Shown: piece by piece, positions 48,465 to 61,307 of the stretch
Numbering within the stretch: position 1 is the first letter of the stretch
How the letters are laid out: each line of letters opens with the position of its first letter
From: Petrolisthes cinctipes
Lineage: Eukaryota > Arthropoda > Malacostraca > Decapoda > Porcellanidae
Length of the DNA stretch: 64,000 bases
Assembly (NCBI GenBank): GCA_033782935.1
Contig: JAWQEG010000004.1
Coordinates: forward strand, 1,302,001-1,366,000
Reading direction: 5' to 3'
Made by a program: the position numbers and the translations under genes
Notes under the pieces: model-generated
What the model saw: only the letters and a program-made list of their open reading frames with translations
What the model was told of the DNA's origin: nothing
Database searches by the model: none

Positions 48465-51413
48465 GAATTTGAGATATCGACTTTTTGGCACCTAAAAGAT
48501 CGATTTTTAGCATGTTTTTAGCCTATATTTTGAAAATATTCTAGCACTGTACAGATTGCTTCTGGGACCCCAAAATATTGAATTTTCGGGTGTTTTGAGC
48601 CTGAATTTGAGATATAAACGGGTACAGAAGATACATGCACATATTGACTTTGGGCACCAAAAATATCGATTTTCAGCATGTTTTGGGCCTGAATTTTGAA
48701 AATACTCTAACACGGAGTAGGCATGTACAGATCGCTTCTGGGACCCCAAAATATCGAATTTTCGGGTGTTTTGAGCCTGAATTTGAGATATAAACGCGTA
48801 CAGAAGATACATGCACATATTGACTTTGGGCATCTAAAATATCGATTTTCAGCATGTTTTGGGCCTGTATTTTGAAAATACTCTAACACTGAGTATGCAT
48901 GTACAGATTGCTTCTGGGACCCCAAAATATTGAATTTTCGGGTGTTTTGAGCCTGAATTTGAGATATAAACGGGTACTGAAGATGCATGCACATATCGAC
49001 TTTTGTGCACCTAAAAGATCGATTTTCAGTATGTTTTGAGCATGTATTTTGAAAATACTCTAACACGGAGTAGGCATGTACAGATCGCTTCTGGGACCCG
49101 TAAATATCGAATTTTCGGGTGTTTTGGGACTGAATTTGAGATATCGACTTTTTGGCACCTAAAAGATCGATTTTTAGCATGTTTTTAGCCTATATTTTGA
49201 AAATATTCTAGCACTGTACAGATTGCTTCTGGGACCCCAAAATATTGAGTTTTCGGGTGTTTTGAGCCTGAATTTGAGATATAAACAGGTACAGAAGATA
49301 CATGCACATATTGACTTTGGGCACCAAAAATATCGATTTTCGGCATGTTTTGGGCCTGAATTTTGAAAATACTCTAACACGGAGTAGGCATGTACAGATC
49401 GCTTCTGGGACCCCAAAATATCGAATTTTCGGGTGTTTAGGGCCAGAATTTGAGATATAAACGGGTACAGAAGATGCATGCACATATCGACTTTTGGGCA
49501 CCTAAAAGATCGATTTTCAGTATGTTTTTGGCCTGTATTTTAAAAATACTCTAAAACGGAGTAGGCATGTACAGATACCTTCTGGGACCTCTAAATATCG
49601 AATTTTCGGGTGTTTTGGGACTGAATTTGAGATATCGATTTTTTGGCACCTAAAATGTCGATTTTTAGCATGTTTTTAGCCTATATTTTGAAAATATTCT
49701 AGCACTGTGTAGGCATGTACCGATTGCTTCTGGAACCCCAAAATATTGAATTTTCGGGTGTTTTGAGCCTGAATTTGAGATATAAACGGGTACTGAAGAT
49801 GCATGCACATATCGACTTTTGTGCACCTAAAAGATCGATTTTCAGTATGTTTTGAGCATGTATTTTGAAAATACTCTAACACGGAGTAGGCATGTACAGA
49901 TCGCTTCTGGGACCCCTAAATATCGAATTTTCGGGTGTTTTGGGACTGAATTTGAGATATCGACTTTTTGGCACCTAAAAGATCGATTTTTAGCATGTTT
50001 TTAGCCTATATTTTGAAAATATTCTAGCACTGAGTAGGCATGTACAGATTGCTTCTGGGACCCCAAAATATTGAATTTTCGGGTGTTTTGAGCCTGAATT
50101 TGAGATATAAACGGGTACTGAAGATGCATTCACATATCGACTTTTGTGCACCTAAAAGATCGATTTTCAGTATGTTTTGAGCATGTATTTTGAAAATACT
50201 CTAACACGGAGTAGGCATGTACAGATACCTTCTGGGACCCCTAAATATCGAATTTTCGGGTGTTTTGGGACTGAATTTGAGATATCGACTTTTTGGCACC
50301 TAAAAGATCGATTTTTAGCATGTTTTTAGCCTATATTTTGAAAATATTCTAGCACTGAGTAGGCATGTACAGATTGCTTCTGGGACCCCAAAATATCGAA
50401 TTTTCGGGTGTTTTGAGCCTGAATTTGAGATATAAACGGGTTCAGAAGATACATGCACATATTGACTTTGGGCATCTAAAATATCGATTTTCAGCATGTT
50501 TTGGGCCTTTTTTTTGAAAATACTCTAACACTGAGTAGGCATGTACAGATTGCTTCTGGGACCCCAAAATATTGAATTTTCGGGTGTTTTGAGCCTGAAT
50601 TTGAGATATAAACGGGTACTGAAGATGCATGCACATATCGACTTTTGTGCACCTAAAAGATCGATTTCCAGTATGTTTTGAGCATGTATTTTGAAAATAC
50701 TCTAACACGGAGTAGGCATGTACAGATCGCTTCTGGGACCCCTAAATATCGAATTTTCGGGTGTTTTGGGACTGAATTTGAGATATCGACTTTTCTGCAC
50801 CTAAAAGATCGATTTTTAGCATGTTTTTAGCCTATATTTTGAAAATATTCTAGCACTGTACAGATTGCTTCTGGGACCCCAAAATATTGAATTTTCGGGT
50901 GTTTTGAGCCTGAATTTGAGATATAAACGGGTACTGAAGATGCATGCACATATCGACTTTTGTGCACCTAAAAGATCGATTTTCAGTATGTTTTGAGCAT
51001 GTATTTTGAAAATACTCTAACACGGAGTAGGCATGTACAGATCGCTTCTGGGACCCCTAAATATCGAATTTTCGGGTGTTTTGGGACTGAATTTGAGATA
51101 TCGACTTTTTGGCACCTAAAAGATCGATTTTTAGCATGTTTTTAGCCTATATTTTGAAAATATTCTAGCACTGAGTAGGCATGTACAGATTGCTTCTGGG
51201 ACCCCAAAATATTGAATTTTCGGGTGTTTTGAGCCTGAATTTGAGATATAAACGGGTACTGAAGATGCATTCACATATCGACTTTTGTGCACCTAAAAGA
51301 TCGATTTTCAGTATGTTTTGAGCATGTATTTTGAAAATACTCTAACACGGAGTAGGCATGTACAGATACCTTCTGGGACCCCTAAATATCGAATTTTCGG
51401 GTGTTTTGGGACT
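48465..51413 (+). repeat. 18-monomer unit (2,949 bp), copy A
   Basis: Begins with the 1,808-bp 11-mer and adds SLL (50273, 501 bp), SL (50774, 315 bp) and SL (51089, 325 bp). The segments sum to 2,949 bp. Private markers are gggttcagaag, a T8 run at 50508-50515, gatttccagtatg and cgacttttctgcacct. Confidence 0.92.
50508..50515 (+). repeat. T8 run, marker of the 2,949-bp duplication (copy A)
   Basis: gggcctgtattttgaaaa is changed to gggcc followed by eight T and then gaaaa. The identical change occurs at 53457-53464. Confidence 0.92.
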
Positions 51414-54037
51414 GAATTTGAGATATCGACTTTTTGGCACCTAAAAGATCGATTTTTAGCATGTTTTTAGCCTATATTTTGAAAATATTCTAGCACTGTA
51501 CAGATTGCTTCTGGGACCCCAAAATATTGAATTTTCGGGTGTTTTGAGCCTGAATTTGAGATATAAACGGGTACAGAAGATACATGCACATATTGACTTT
51601 GGGCACCAAAAATATCGATTTTCAGCATGTTTTGGGCCTGAATTTTGAAAATACTCTAACACGGAGTAGGCATGTACAGATCGCTTCTGGGACCCCAAAA
51701 TATCGAATTTTCGGGTGTTTTGAGCCTGAATTTGAGATATAAACGGGTACAGAAGATACATGCACATATTGACTTTGGGCATCTAAATTATCGATTTTCA
51801 GCATGTTTTGGGCCTGTATTTTGAAAATACTCTAACACTGAGTATGCATGTACAGATTGCTTCTGGGACCCCAAAATATTGAATTTTCGGGTGTTTTGAG
51901 CCTGAATTTGAGATATAAACGGGTACTGAAGATGCATGCACATATCGACTTTTGTGCACCTAAAAGATCGATTTTCAGTATGTTTTGAGCATGTATTTTG
52001 AAAATACTCTAACACGGAGTAGGCATGTACAGATCGCTTCTGGGACCCGTAAATATCGAATTTTCGGGTGTTTTGGGACTGAATTTGAGATATCGACTTT
52101 TTGGCACCTAAAAGATCGATTTTTAGCATGTTTTTAGCCTATATTTTGAAAATATTCTAGCACTGTACAGATTGCTTCTGGGACCCCAAAATATTGAGTT
52201 TTCGGGTGTTTTGAGCCTGAATTTGAGATATAAACAGGTACAGAAGATACATGCACATATTGACTTTGGGCACCAAAAATATCGATTTTCGGCATGTTTT
52301 GGGCCTGAATTTTGAAAATACTCTAACACGGAGTAGGCATGTACAGATCGCTTCTGGGACCCCAAAATATCGAATTTTCGGGTGTTTAGGGCCAGAATTT
52401 GAGATATAAACGGGTACAGAAGATGCATGCACATATCGACTTTTGGGCACCTAAAAGATCGATTTTCAGTATGTTTTTGGCCTGTATTTTAAAAATACTC
52501 TAAAACGGAGTAGGCATGTACAGATACCTTCTGGGACCTCTAAATATCGAATTTTCGGGTGTTTTGGGACTGAATTTGAGATATCGATTTTTTGGCACCT
52601 AAAATGTCGATTTTTAGCATGTTTTTAGCCTATATTTTGAAAATATTCTAGCACTGTGTAGGCATGTACCGATTGCTTCTGGAACCCCAAAATATTGAAT
52701 TTTCGGGTGTTTTGAGCATGAATTTGAGATATAAACGGGTACTGAAGATGCATGCACATATCGACTTTTGTGCACCTAAAAGATCGATTTTCAGTATGTT
52801 TTGAGCATGTATTTTGAAAATACTCTAACACGGAGTAGGCATGTACAGATCGCTTCTGGGACCCCTAAATATCGAATTTTCGGGTGTTTTGGGACTGAAT
52901 TTGAGATATCGACTTTTTGGCACCTAAAAGATCGATTTTTAGCATGTTTTTAGCCTATATTTTGAAAATATTCTAGCACTGAGTAGGCATGTACAGATTG
53001 CTTCTGGGACCCCAAAATATTGAATTTTCGGGTGTTTTGAGCCTGAATTTGAGATATAAACGGGTACTGAAGATGCATTCACATATCGACTTTTGTGCAC
53101 CTAAAAGATCGATTTTCAGTATGTTTTGAGCATGTATTTTGAAAATACTCTAACACGGAGTAGGCATGTACAGATACCTTCTGGGACCCCTAAATATCGA
53201 ATTTTCGGGTGTTTTGGGACTGAATTTGAGATATCGACTTTTTGGCACCTAAAAGATCGATTTTTAGCATGTTTTTAGCCTATATTTTGAAAATATTCTA
53301 GCACTGAGTAGGCATGTACAGATTGCTTCTGGGACCCCAAAATATCGAATTTTCGGGTGTTTTGAGCCTGAATTTGAGATATAAACGGGTTCAGAAGATA
53401 CATGCACATATTGACTTTGGGCATCTAAAATATCGATTTTCAGCATGTTTTGGGCCTTTTTTTTGAAAATACTCTAACACTGAGTAGGCATGTACAGATT
53501 GCTTCTGGGACCCCAAAATATTGAATTTTCGGGTGTTTTGAGCCTGAATTTGAGATATAAACGGGTACTGAAGATGCATGCACATATCGACTTTTGTGCA
53601 CCTAAAAGATCGATTTCCAGTATGTTTTGAGCATGTATTTTGAAAATACTCTAACACGGAGTAGGCATGTACAGATCGCTTCTGGGACCCCTAAATATCG
53701 AATTTTCGGGTGTTTTGGGACTGAATTTGAGATATCGACTTTTCTGCACCTAAAAGATCGATTTTTAGCATGTTTTTAGCCTATATTTTGAAAATATTCT
53801 AGCACTGTACAGATTGCTTCTGGGACCCCAAAATATTGAATTTTCGGGTGTTTTGAGCCTGAATTTGAGATATAAACGGGTACTGAAGATGCATGCACAT
53901 ATCGACTTTTGTGCACCTAAAAGATCGATTTTCAGTATGTTTTGAGCATGTATTTTGAAAATACTCTAACACGGAGTAGGCATGTACAGATCGCTTCTGG
54001 GACCCCTAAATATCGAATTTTCGGGTGTTTTGGAACT
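51414..54037 (+). repeat. 18-monomer unit, copy B, lacking the last S-L dimer (2,624 bp)
   Basis: Segments of 667, 491, 325, 325, 501 and 315 bp match copy A at an offset of 2,949 bp. The closing 325-bp dimer (51089-51413 in copy A) is missing, so the copy is 16 monomers long. Confidence 0.92.
53457..53464 (+). repeat. T8 run, marker of the 2,949-bp duplication (copy B)
   Basis: Same T8 change as at 50508-50515, exactly 2,949 bp away. Confidence 0.92.
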
Positions 54038-54704
54038 GAATTTGAGATATCGACTTTTTGGCACCGAAAAGATCGATTTTTAGCATGTTTTTAGCCTATA
54101 TATTGAAAATATTCTAGCACTGTACAGATTGCTTCTGGGACCCCAAAATATTGAATTTTCGGGTGTTTTGAGCCTGAATTTGAGATATAAACGGGTACAG
54201 AAGATACATGCACATATTGACTTTGGGCACCAAAAATATCGATTTTCAGCATGTTTTGGGCCTGAATTTTGAAAATACTCTAACACGGAGTAGGCATGTA
54301 CAGATCGCTTCTGGGACCCCAAAATATCGAATTTTCGGGTGTTTTGAGCCTGAATTTGAGATATAAACGGGTACAGAAGATACATGCACATATTGACTTT
54401 GGGCATCTAAAATATCGATTTTCAGCATGTTTTGGGCTTGTATTTTGAAAATACTCTAACACTGAGTATGCATGTACAGATTGCTTCTGGGACCCCAAAA
54501 TATTGAATTTTCGGGTGTTTTGAGCCTGAATTTGAGATATAAACGGGTACTGAAGATGCATGCACATATCGACTTTTGTGCACCTAAAAGATCGATTTTC
54601 AGTATGTTTTGAGCATGTATTTTGAAAATACTCTAACACGGAGTAGGCATGTACAGATCGCTTCTGGGACCCCTAAATATCGAATTTTCGGGTGTTTTGG
54701 GACT
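54038..54704 (+). repeat. S2'-L3-L1-L2 tetramer (667 bp), start of a third unit
   Basis: Same composition as the start of the 1,808-bp unit. The S2' carries cctatatattgaaaatatt, a variant shared with 57665 and 58332. The array then switches to the hexamer type. Confidence 0.9.
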
Positions 54705-55343
54705 GAATTTGAGATATCGACTTTTTGGCACCTAAAAGATCGATTTTTAGCATGTTTTTTGCCTATATTTTGAAAATATTCTAGCACTGTGTAGGCATGT
54801 ACAGATTGCTTCTGGGACCCCAAAATATTGAATTTTCGGGTGTTTTGAGCCTGAATTTGAGATATAAACGGGTACAGAAGATATATGCACATATTGACTT
54901 TGGGCATCTAAAATAACGATTTTCAGCATGTTTTGGGCCTGTATTTTGAAAATACTCTAACACTGAGTAGGCATGTACAGATTGCTTCTGGGACCCCAAA
55001 ATACTGAATTTTCGGGTGTTTTGAGCCTGAATTTGAGATATAAACGGGTACTGAAGATGCATGCACATATCGACTTTTGTGCACCTAAAAGATCGATTTT
55101 CAGTATGTTTTGAGCATGTATTTTGAAAATACTCTAACACGGAGTAGGCATGTACAGATTGCTTCTGGGACCCCTAAATATCGAATTTTCGGGTGTTTTG
55201 GGACTGAATTTGAGATATCGACTTTTTGGCACCTAAAAGATCGATTTTTAGCATGTTTTTAGCCTATATTTCGAAAATATTCTAGCACTGTACAGATTGC
55301 TTCTGGGACCCCAAAATATTGAATTTTCGGGTGTTTTGAGCCT

Positions 55344-55519
55344 GAATTTGAGATATAAACGGGTACAGAAGATACATGCACATATTGACTTTGGGCACCA
55401 AAAATATCGATTTTCAGCATGTTTTGGGCCTGAATTTTGAAAATACTCTAACACGGAGTAGGCATGTACAGATCGCTTCTGGGACCCCAAAATATCGAAT
55501 TTTCGGGTGTTTAGGGCCA
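55344..55519 (+). repeat. Representative L3 monomer (176 bp)
   Basis: Long class. Diagnostics are gtacagaagatacatgcac, gggcaccaaaaatatcg, ttttgggcctgaattttg and cacggagtagg, ending gtgtttagggcca. It usually follows S2' and precedes L4. The gaattttg form breaks one base pair of the dyad. Confidence 0.92.
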
Positions 55520-55696
55520 GAATTTGAGATATAAACGGGTACAGAAGATGCATGCACATATCGACTTTTGGGCACCTAAAAGATCGATTTTCAGTATGTT
55601 TTTGGCCTGTATTTTGAAAATACTCTAACACGGAGTAGGCATGTACAGATACCTTCTGGGACCTCTAAATATCGAATTTTCGGGTGTTTTGGGACT
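55520..55696 (+). repeat. Representative L4 monomer (177 bp)
   Basis: Long class. Diagnostics are gtacagaagatgcatgcac, cgacttttgggcacct, agtatgtttttggcctg, gataccttctgggacctc and taaatatcg, ending ttttgggact. It closes the hexamer and is usually followed by S1. Confidence 0.92.
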
Positions 55697-56522
55697 GAAT
55701 TTGAGATATCGATTTTTTGGCACCTAAAATGTCGATTTTTAGCATGTTTTTAGCCTATATTTTGAAAATATTCTAGCACTGTGTAGGCATGTACAGATTG
55801 CTTCTGGGACCCCAAAATATCGAATTTTCGGGTGTTTAGGGCCAGAATTTGAGATATAAACGGGTACAGAAGATGCATGCACATATCGACTTTTGGGCAC
55901 CTAAAAGATCGATTTTCAGTATGTTTTTGGCCTGTATTTTGAAAATACTCTAACACGGAGTAGGCATGTACAGATACCTTCTGGGACCTTTAAATATCGA
56001 ATTTTCGGGTGTTTTGGGACTGAATTTGAGATATCGATTTTTTGGCACCTAAAATGTCGATTTTTAGCATGTTTTTAGCCTATATTTTGAAAATATTCTA
56101 GCAGTGTATAGGCATGTACAGATTTCTTCTGGGACCCCAAAATATTGAATTTTCGGGTGTTTTGAGCCTGAATTTGAGATATAAACGGGTACAGAAGATA
56201 CATGCACATATTGACTTTGGGCATCTAAAATATCGATTTTCAGCATGTTTTGGGCCTGTATTTTGAAAATACTCTAACACGGAGTAGGCATGTACAGATT
56301 GCTTCTGGGACCCCAAAATATTGAATTTTCGGGTGTTTTGAGCCTGAATTTGAGATATAAACGGGTACTGAAGATGCATGCACATATCGACTTTTGTGCA
56401 CCTAAAAGATCGATTTTCAGTATGTTTTGAGCATGTATTTTGAAAATACTCTAACACGGAGTAGGCATGTACAGATCGCTTCTGGGACCCCAAAATATCG
56501 AATTTTCGGGTGTTTAGGGCCA

Positions 56523-57664
56523 GAATTTGAGATATAAACGGGTACAGAAGATGCATGCACATATCGACTTTTGGGCACCTAAAAGATCGATTTTCAGTAT
56601 GTTTTTGGCCTGTATTTTAAAAATACTCTAAAACGGAGTAGGCATGTACAGATACCTTCTGGGACCTCTAAATATCGAATTTTCGGGTGTTTTGGGACTG
56701 AATTTGAGATATCGATTTTTTGGCACCTAAAATGTCGATTTTTAGCATGTTTTTAGCCTATATTTTGAAAATATTCTAGCACTGTGTAGGCATGTACCGA
56801 TTGCTTCTGGAACCCCAAAATATTGAATTTTCGGGTGTTTTGAGCCTGAATTTGAGATATAAACGGGTACTGAAGATGCATGCACATATCGACTTTTGTG
56901 CACCTAAAAGATCGATTTTCAGTATGTTTTGAGCATGTATTTTGAAAATACTCTAACACGGAGTAGGCATGTACAGATCGCTTCTGGGACCCCTAAATAT
57001 CGAATTTTCGGGTGTTTTGGGACTGAATTTGAGATATCGACTTTTTGGCACCTAAAAGATCGATTTTTAGCATGTTTTTAGCCTATATTTTGAAAATATT
57101 CTAGCACTGAGTAGGCATGTACAGATTGCTTCTGGGACCCCAAAATATTGAATTTTCGGGTGTTTTGAGCCTGAATTTGAGATATAAACGGGTACTGAAG
57201 ATGCATTCACATATCGACTTTTGTGCACCTAAAAGATCGATTTTCAGTATGTTTTGAGCATGTATTTTGAAAATACTCTAACACGGAGTAGGCATGTACA
57301 GATCGCTTCTGGGACCCCTAAATATCGAATTTTCGGGTGTTTTGGGACTGAATTTGAGATATCGACTTTTCTGCACCTAAAAGATCGATTTTTAGCATGT
57401 TTTTAGCCTATATTTTGAAAATATTCTAGCACTGTACAGATTGCTTCTGGGACCCCAAAATATTGAATTTTCGGGTGTTTTGAGCCTGAATTTGAGATAT
57501 AAACGGGTACTGAAGATGCATGCACATATCGACTTTTGTGCACCTAAAAGATCGATTTTCAGTATGTTTTGAGCATGTATTTTGAAAATACTCTAACACG
57601 GAGTAGGCATGTACAGATCGCTTCTGGGACCCCTAAATATCGAATTTTCGGGTGTTTTGGGACT
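56523..57664 (+). repeat. Fragment of 18-mer-type sequence: L4, S1-L2, S2-L2, S2'-L2
   Basis: Starts are 56523 (L4 with ctctaaaacggag), 56700 (S1 with gtaccgattgcttctggaac), 57025 (S2, L2 with gcattcacat) and 57350 (S2' with cgacttttctgcacct). These match parts of the 48465-51413 unit but skip its T8-bearing trimer. Confidence 0.88.
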
Positions 57665-58331
57665 GAATTTGAGATATCGACTTTTTGGCACCTAAAAGAT
57701 CGATTTTTAGCATGTTTTTAGCCTATATATTGAAAATATTCTAGCACTGTACAGATTGCTTCTGGGACCCCAAAATATTGAATTTTCGGGTGTTTTGAGC
57801 CTGAATTTGAGATATAAACGGGTACAGAAGATACATGCACATATTGACTTTGGGCACCAAAAATATCGATTTTCAGCATGTTTTGGGCCTGAATTTTGAA
57901 AATACTCTAACACGGAGTAGGCATGTACAGATCGCTTCTGGGACCCCAAAATATCGAATTTTCGGGTGTTTTGAGCCTGAATTTGAGATATAAACGGGTA
58001 CAGAAGATACATGCACATATTGACTTTGGGCATCTAAAATATCGATTTTCAGCATGTTTTGGGCTTGTATTTTGAAAATACTCTTACACTGAGTATGCAT
58101 GTACAGATTGCTTCTGGGACCCCAAAATATTGAATTTTCGGGTGTTTTGAGCCTGAATTTGAGATATAAACGGGTACTGAAGATGCATGCACATATCGAC
58201 TTTTGTGCACCTAAAAGATCGATTTTCAGTATGTTTTGAGCATGTATTTTGAAAATACTCTAACACGGAGTAGGCATGTACAGATCGCTTCTGGGACCCC
58301 TAAATATCGAATTTTCGGGTGTTTTGGGACT
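57665..58331 (+). repeat. S2'-L3-L1-L2 tetramer, 667-bp tandem copy 1
   Basis: Carries cctatatattgaaaat in S2' and gggcttgtatttt in L1. Repeated at 58332 at an offset of 667 bp. Copy 1 alone has tactcttacactgag near 58079. Confidence 0.9.
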
Positions 58332-58998
58332 GAATTTGAGATATCGACTTTTTGGCACCTAAAAGATCGATTTTTAGCATGTTTTTAGCCTATATATTGA
58401 AAATATTCTAGCACTGTACAGATTGCTTCTGGGACCCCAAAATATTGAATTTTCGGGTGTTTTGAGCCTGAATTTGAGATATAAACGGGTACAGAAGATA
58501 CATGCACATATTGACTTTGGGCACCAAAAATATCGATTTTCAGCATGTTTTGGGCCTGAATTTTGAAAATACTCTAACACTGAGTAGGCATGTACAGATC
58601 GCTTCTGGGACCCCAAAATATCGAATTTTCGGGTGTTTTGAGCCTGAATTTGAGATATAAACGGGTACAGAAGATACATGCACATATTGACTTTGGGCAT
58701 CTAAAATATCGATTTTCAGCATGTTTTGGGCTTGTATTTTGAAAATACTCTAACACTGAGTATGCATGTACAGATTGCTTCTGGGACCCCAAAATATTGA
58801 ATTTTCGGGTGTTTTGAGCCTGAATTTGAGATATAAACGGGTACTGAAGATGCATGCACATATCGACTTTTGTGCACCTAAAAGATCGATTTTCAGTATG
58901 TTTTGAGCATGTATTTTGAAAATACTCTAACACGGAGTAGGCATGTACAGATCGCTTCTGGGACCCCTAAATATCGAATTTTCGGGTGTTTTGGGACT
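58332..58998 (+). repeat. S2'-L3-L1-L2 tetramer, 667-bp tandem copy 2
   Basis: Direct repeat of 57665-58331 with the same S2' and L1 markers. It leads into the first full 14-mer. Confidence 0.9.
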
Positions 58999-61307
58999 GA
59001 ATTTGAGATATCGACTTTTTGGCACCTAAAAGATCGATTTTTAGCATGTTTTTTGCCTATATTTTGAAAATATTCTAGCACTGTGTAGGCATGTACAGAT
59101 TGCTTCTGGGACCCCAAAATATTGAATTTTCGGGTGTTTTGAGCCTGAATTTGAGATATAAACGGGTACAGAAGATATATGCACATATTGACTTTGGGCA
59201 TCTAAAATATCGATTTTCAGCATGTTTTGGGCCTGTATTTTGAAAATACTCTAACACTGAGTAGGCATGTACAGATTGCTTCTGGGACCCCAAAATACTG
59301 AATTTTCGGGTGTTTTGAGCCTGAATTTGAGATATAAACGGGTACTGAAGATGCATGCACATATCGACTTTTGTGCACCTAAAAGATCGATTTTCAGTAT
59401 GTTTTGAGCATGTATTTTGAAAATACTCTAACACGGAGTAGGCATGTACAGATTGCTTCTGGGACCCCTAAATATCGAATTTTCGGGTGTTTTGGGACTG
59501 AATTTGAGATATCGACTTTTTGGCACCTAAAAGATCGATTTTTAGCATGTTTTTAGCCTATATTTCGAAAATATTCTAGCACTGTACAGATTGCTTCTGG
59601 GACCCCAAAATATTGAATTTTCGGGTGTTTTGAGCCTGAATTTGAGATATAAACGGGTACAGAAGATACATGCACATATTGACTTTGGGCACCAAAAATA
59701 TCGATTTTCAGCATGTTTTGGGCCTGAATTTTGAAAATACTCTAACACGGAGTAGGCATGTACAGATCGCTTCTGGGACCCCAAAATATCGAATTTTCGG
59801 GTGTTTAGGGCCAGAATTTGAGATATAAACGGGTACAGAAGATGCATGCACATATCGACTTTTGGGCACCTAAAAGATCGATTTTCAGTATGTTTTTGGC
59901 CTGTATTTTGAAAATACTCTAACACGGAGTAGGCATGTACAGATACCTTCTGGGACCTCTAAATATCGAATTTTCGGGTGTTTTGGGACTGAATTTGAGA
60001 TATCGATTTTTTGGCACCTAAAATGTCGATTTTTAGCATGTTTTTAGCCTATATTTTGAAAATATTCCAGCACTGTGTAGGCATGTACAGATTGCTTCTG
60101 GGACCCCAAAATATCGAATTTTCGGGTGTTTAGGGCCAGAATTTGAGATATAAACGGGTACAGAAGATGCATGCACATATCGACTTTTGGGCACCTAAAA
60201 GATCGATATTCAGTATGTTTTTGGCCTGTATTTTGAAAATACTCTAACACGGAGTAGGCATGTACAGATACCTTCTGGGACCTTTAAATATCGAATTTTC
60301 GGGTGTTTTGGGACTGAATTTGAGATATCGATTTTTTGGCACCTAAAATGTCGATTTTTAGCATGTTTTTAGCCTATATTTTGAAAATATTCTAGCACTG
60401 TATAGGCATGTACAGATTTCTTCTGGGACCCCAAAATATTGAATTTTCGGGTGTTTTGAGCCTGAATTTGAGATATAAACGGGTACAGAAGATACATGCA
60501 CATATTGACTTTGGGCATCTAAAATATCGATTTTCAGCATGTTTTGGGCCTGTATTTTGAAAATACTCTAACACGGAGTAGGCATGTACAGATTGCTTCT
60601 GGGACCCCAAAATATTGAATTTTCGGGTGTTTTGAGCCTGAATTTGAGATATAAACGGGTACTGAAGATGCATGCACATATCGACTTTTGTGCACCTAAA
60701 AGATCGATTTTCAGTATGTTTTGAGCATGTATTTTGAAAATACTCTAACACGGAGTAGGCATGTACAGATCGCTTCTGGGACCCCTAAATATCGAATTTT
60801 CGGGTGTTTTGGGACTGAATTTGAGATATCGACTTTTTGGCACCTAAAAGATCGATTTTTAGCATGTTTTTAGCCTATATTTTGAAAATATTCTAGCACT
60901 GTACAGATTGCTTCTGGGACCCCAAAATATTGAATTTTCGGGTGTTTTGAGCCTGAATTTGAGATATAAACGGGTACAGAAGGTACATGCACATATTGAC
61001 TTTGGGCACCAAAAATATCGATTTTCAGCATGTTTTGGGCCTGAATTTTGAAAACACTCTAACACGGAGTAGGCATGTACAGATCGCTTCTGGGACCCCA
61101 AAATATCGAATTTTCGGGTGTTTAGGGCCAGAATTTGAGATATAAACGGGTACAGAAGATGCATGCACATATCGACTTTTGGGCACCTAAAAGATCGATT
61201 TTCAGTATGTTTTTGGCCTGTATTTTGAAAATACTCTAACACGGAGTAGGCATGTACAGATCACTTCTGGGACCTCTAAATATCGAATTTTCGGGTGTTT
61301 TGGGACT
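58999..61307 (+). repeat. 14-monomer higher-order repeat (2,309 bp), copy 1
   Basis: Monomer lengths are 148,176,177,138,176,177,148,177,148,176,177,138,176,177, which sum to 2,309. The layout is hexamer, S1-L4 dimer, hexamer. Markers are ttttttgcctat, gatatatgcac, aaaatactgaatt, atatttcgaaaatat, atattccagcac, acctttaaatatcg, cactgtataggcat, gatttcttctggg, gaaggtacatgc and gaaaacactc. Confidence 0.94.

Larger units (their letters stand above)
54705..56522 (+). repeat. Truncated copy of the 2,309-bp 14-mer
   Basis: Units SLL (54705), S'LL (55206), SL (55697), then S1-L1-L2 (56022) match 58999 onward at an offset of 4,294 bp. Shared markers are ttttttgcctat, gatatatgcac, aaaatactgaatt, atatttcgaaaatat and acctttaaatatcg. 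The last L2 ends with an L3 tail, marking a junction. Confidence 0.91.
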
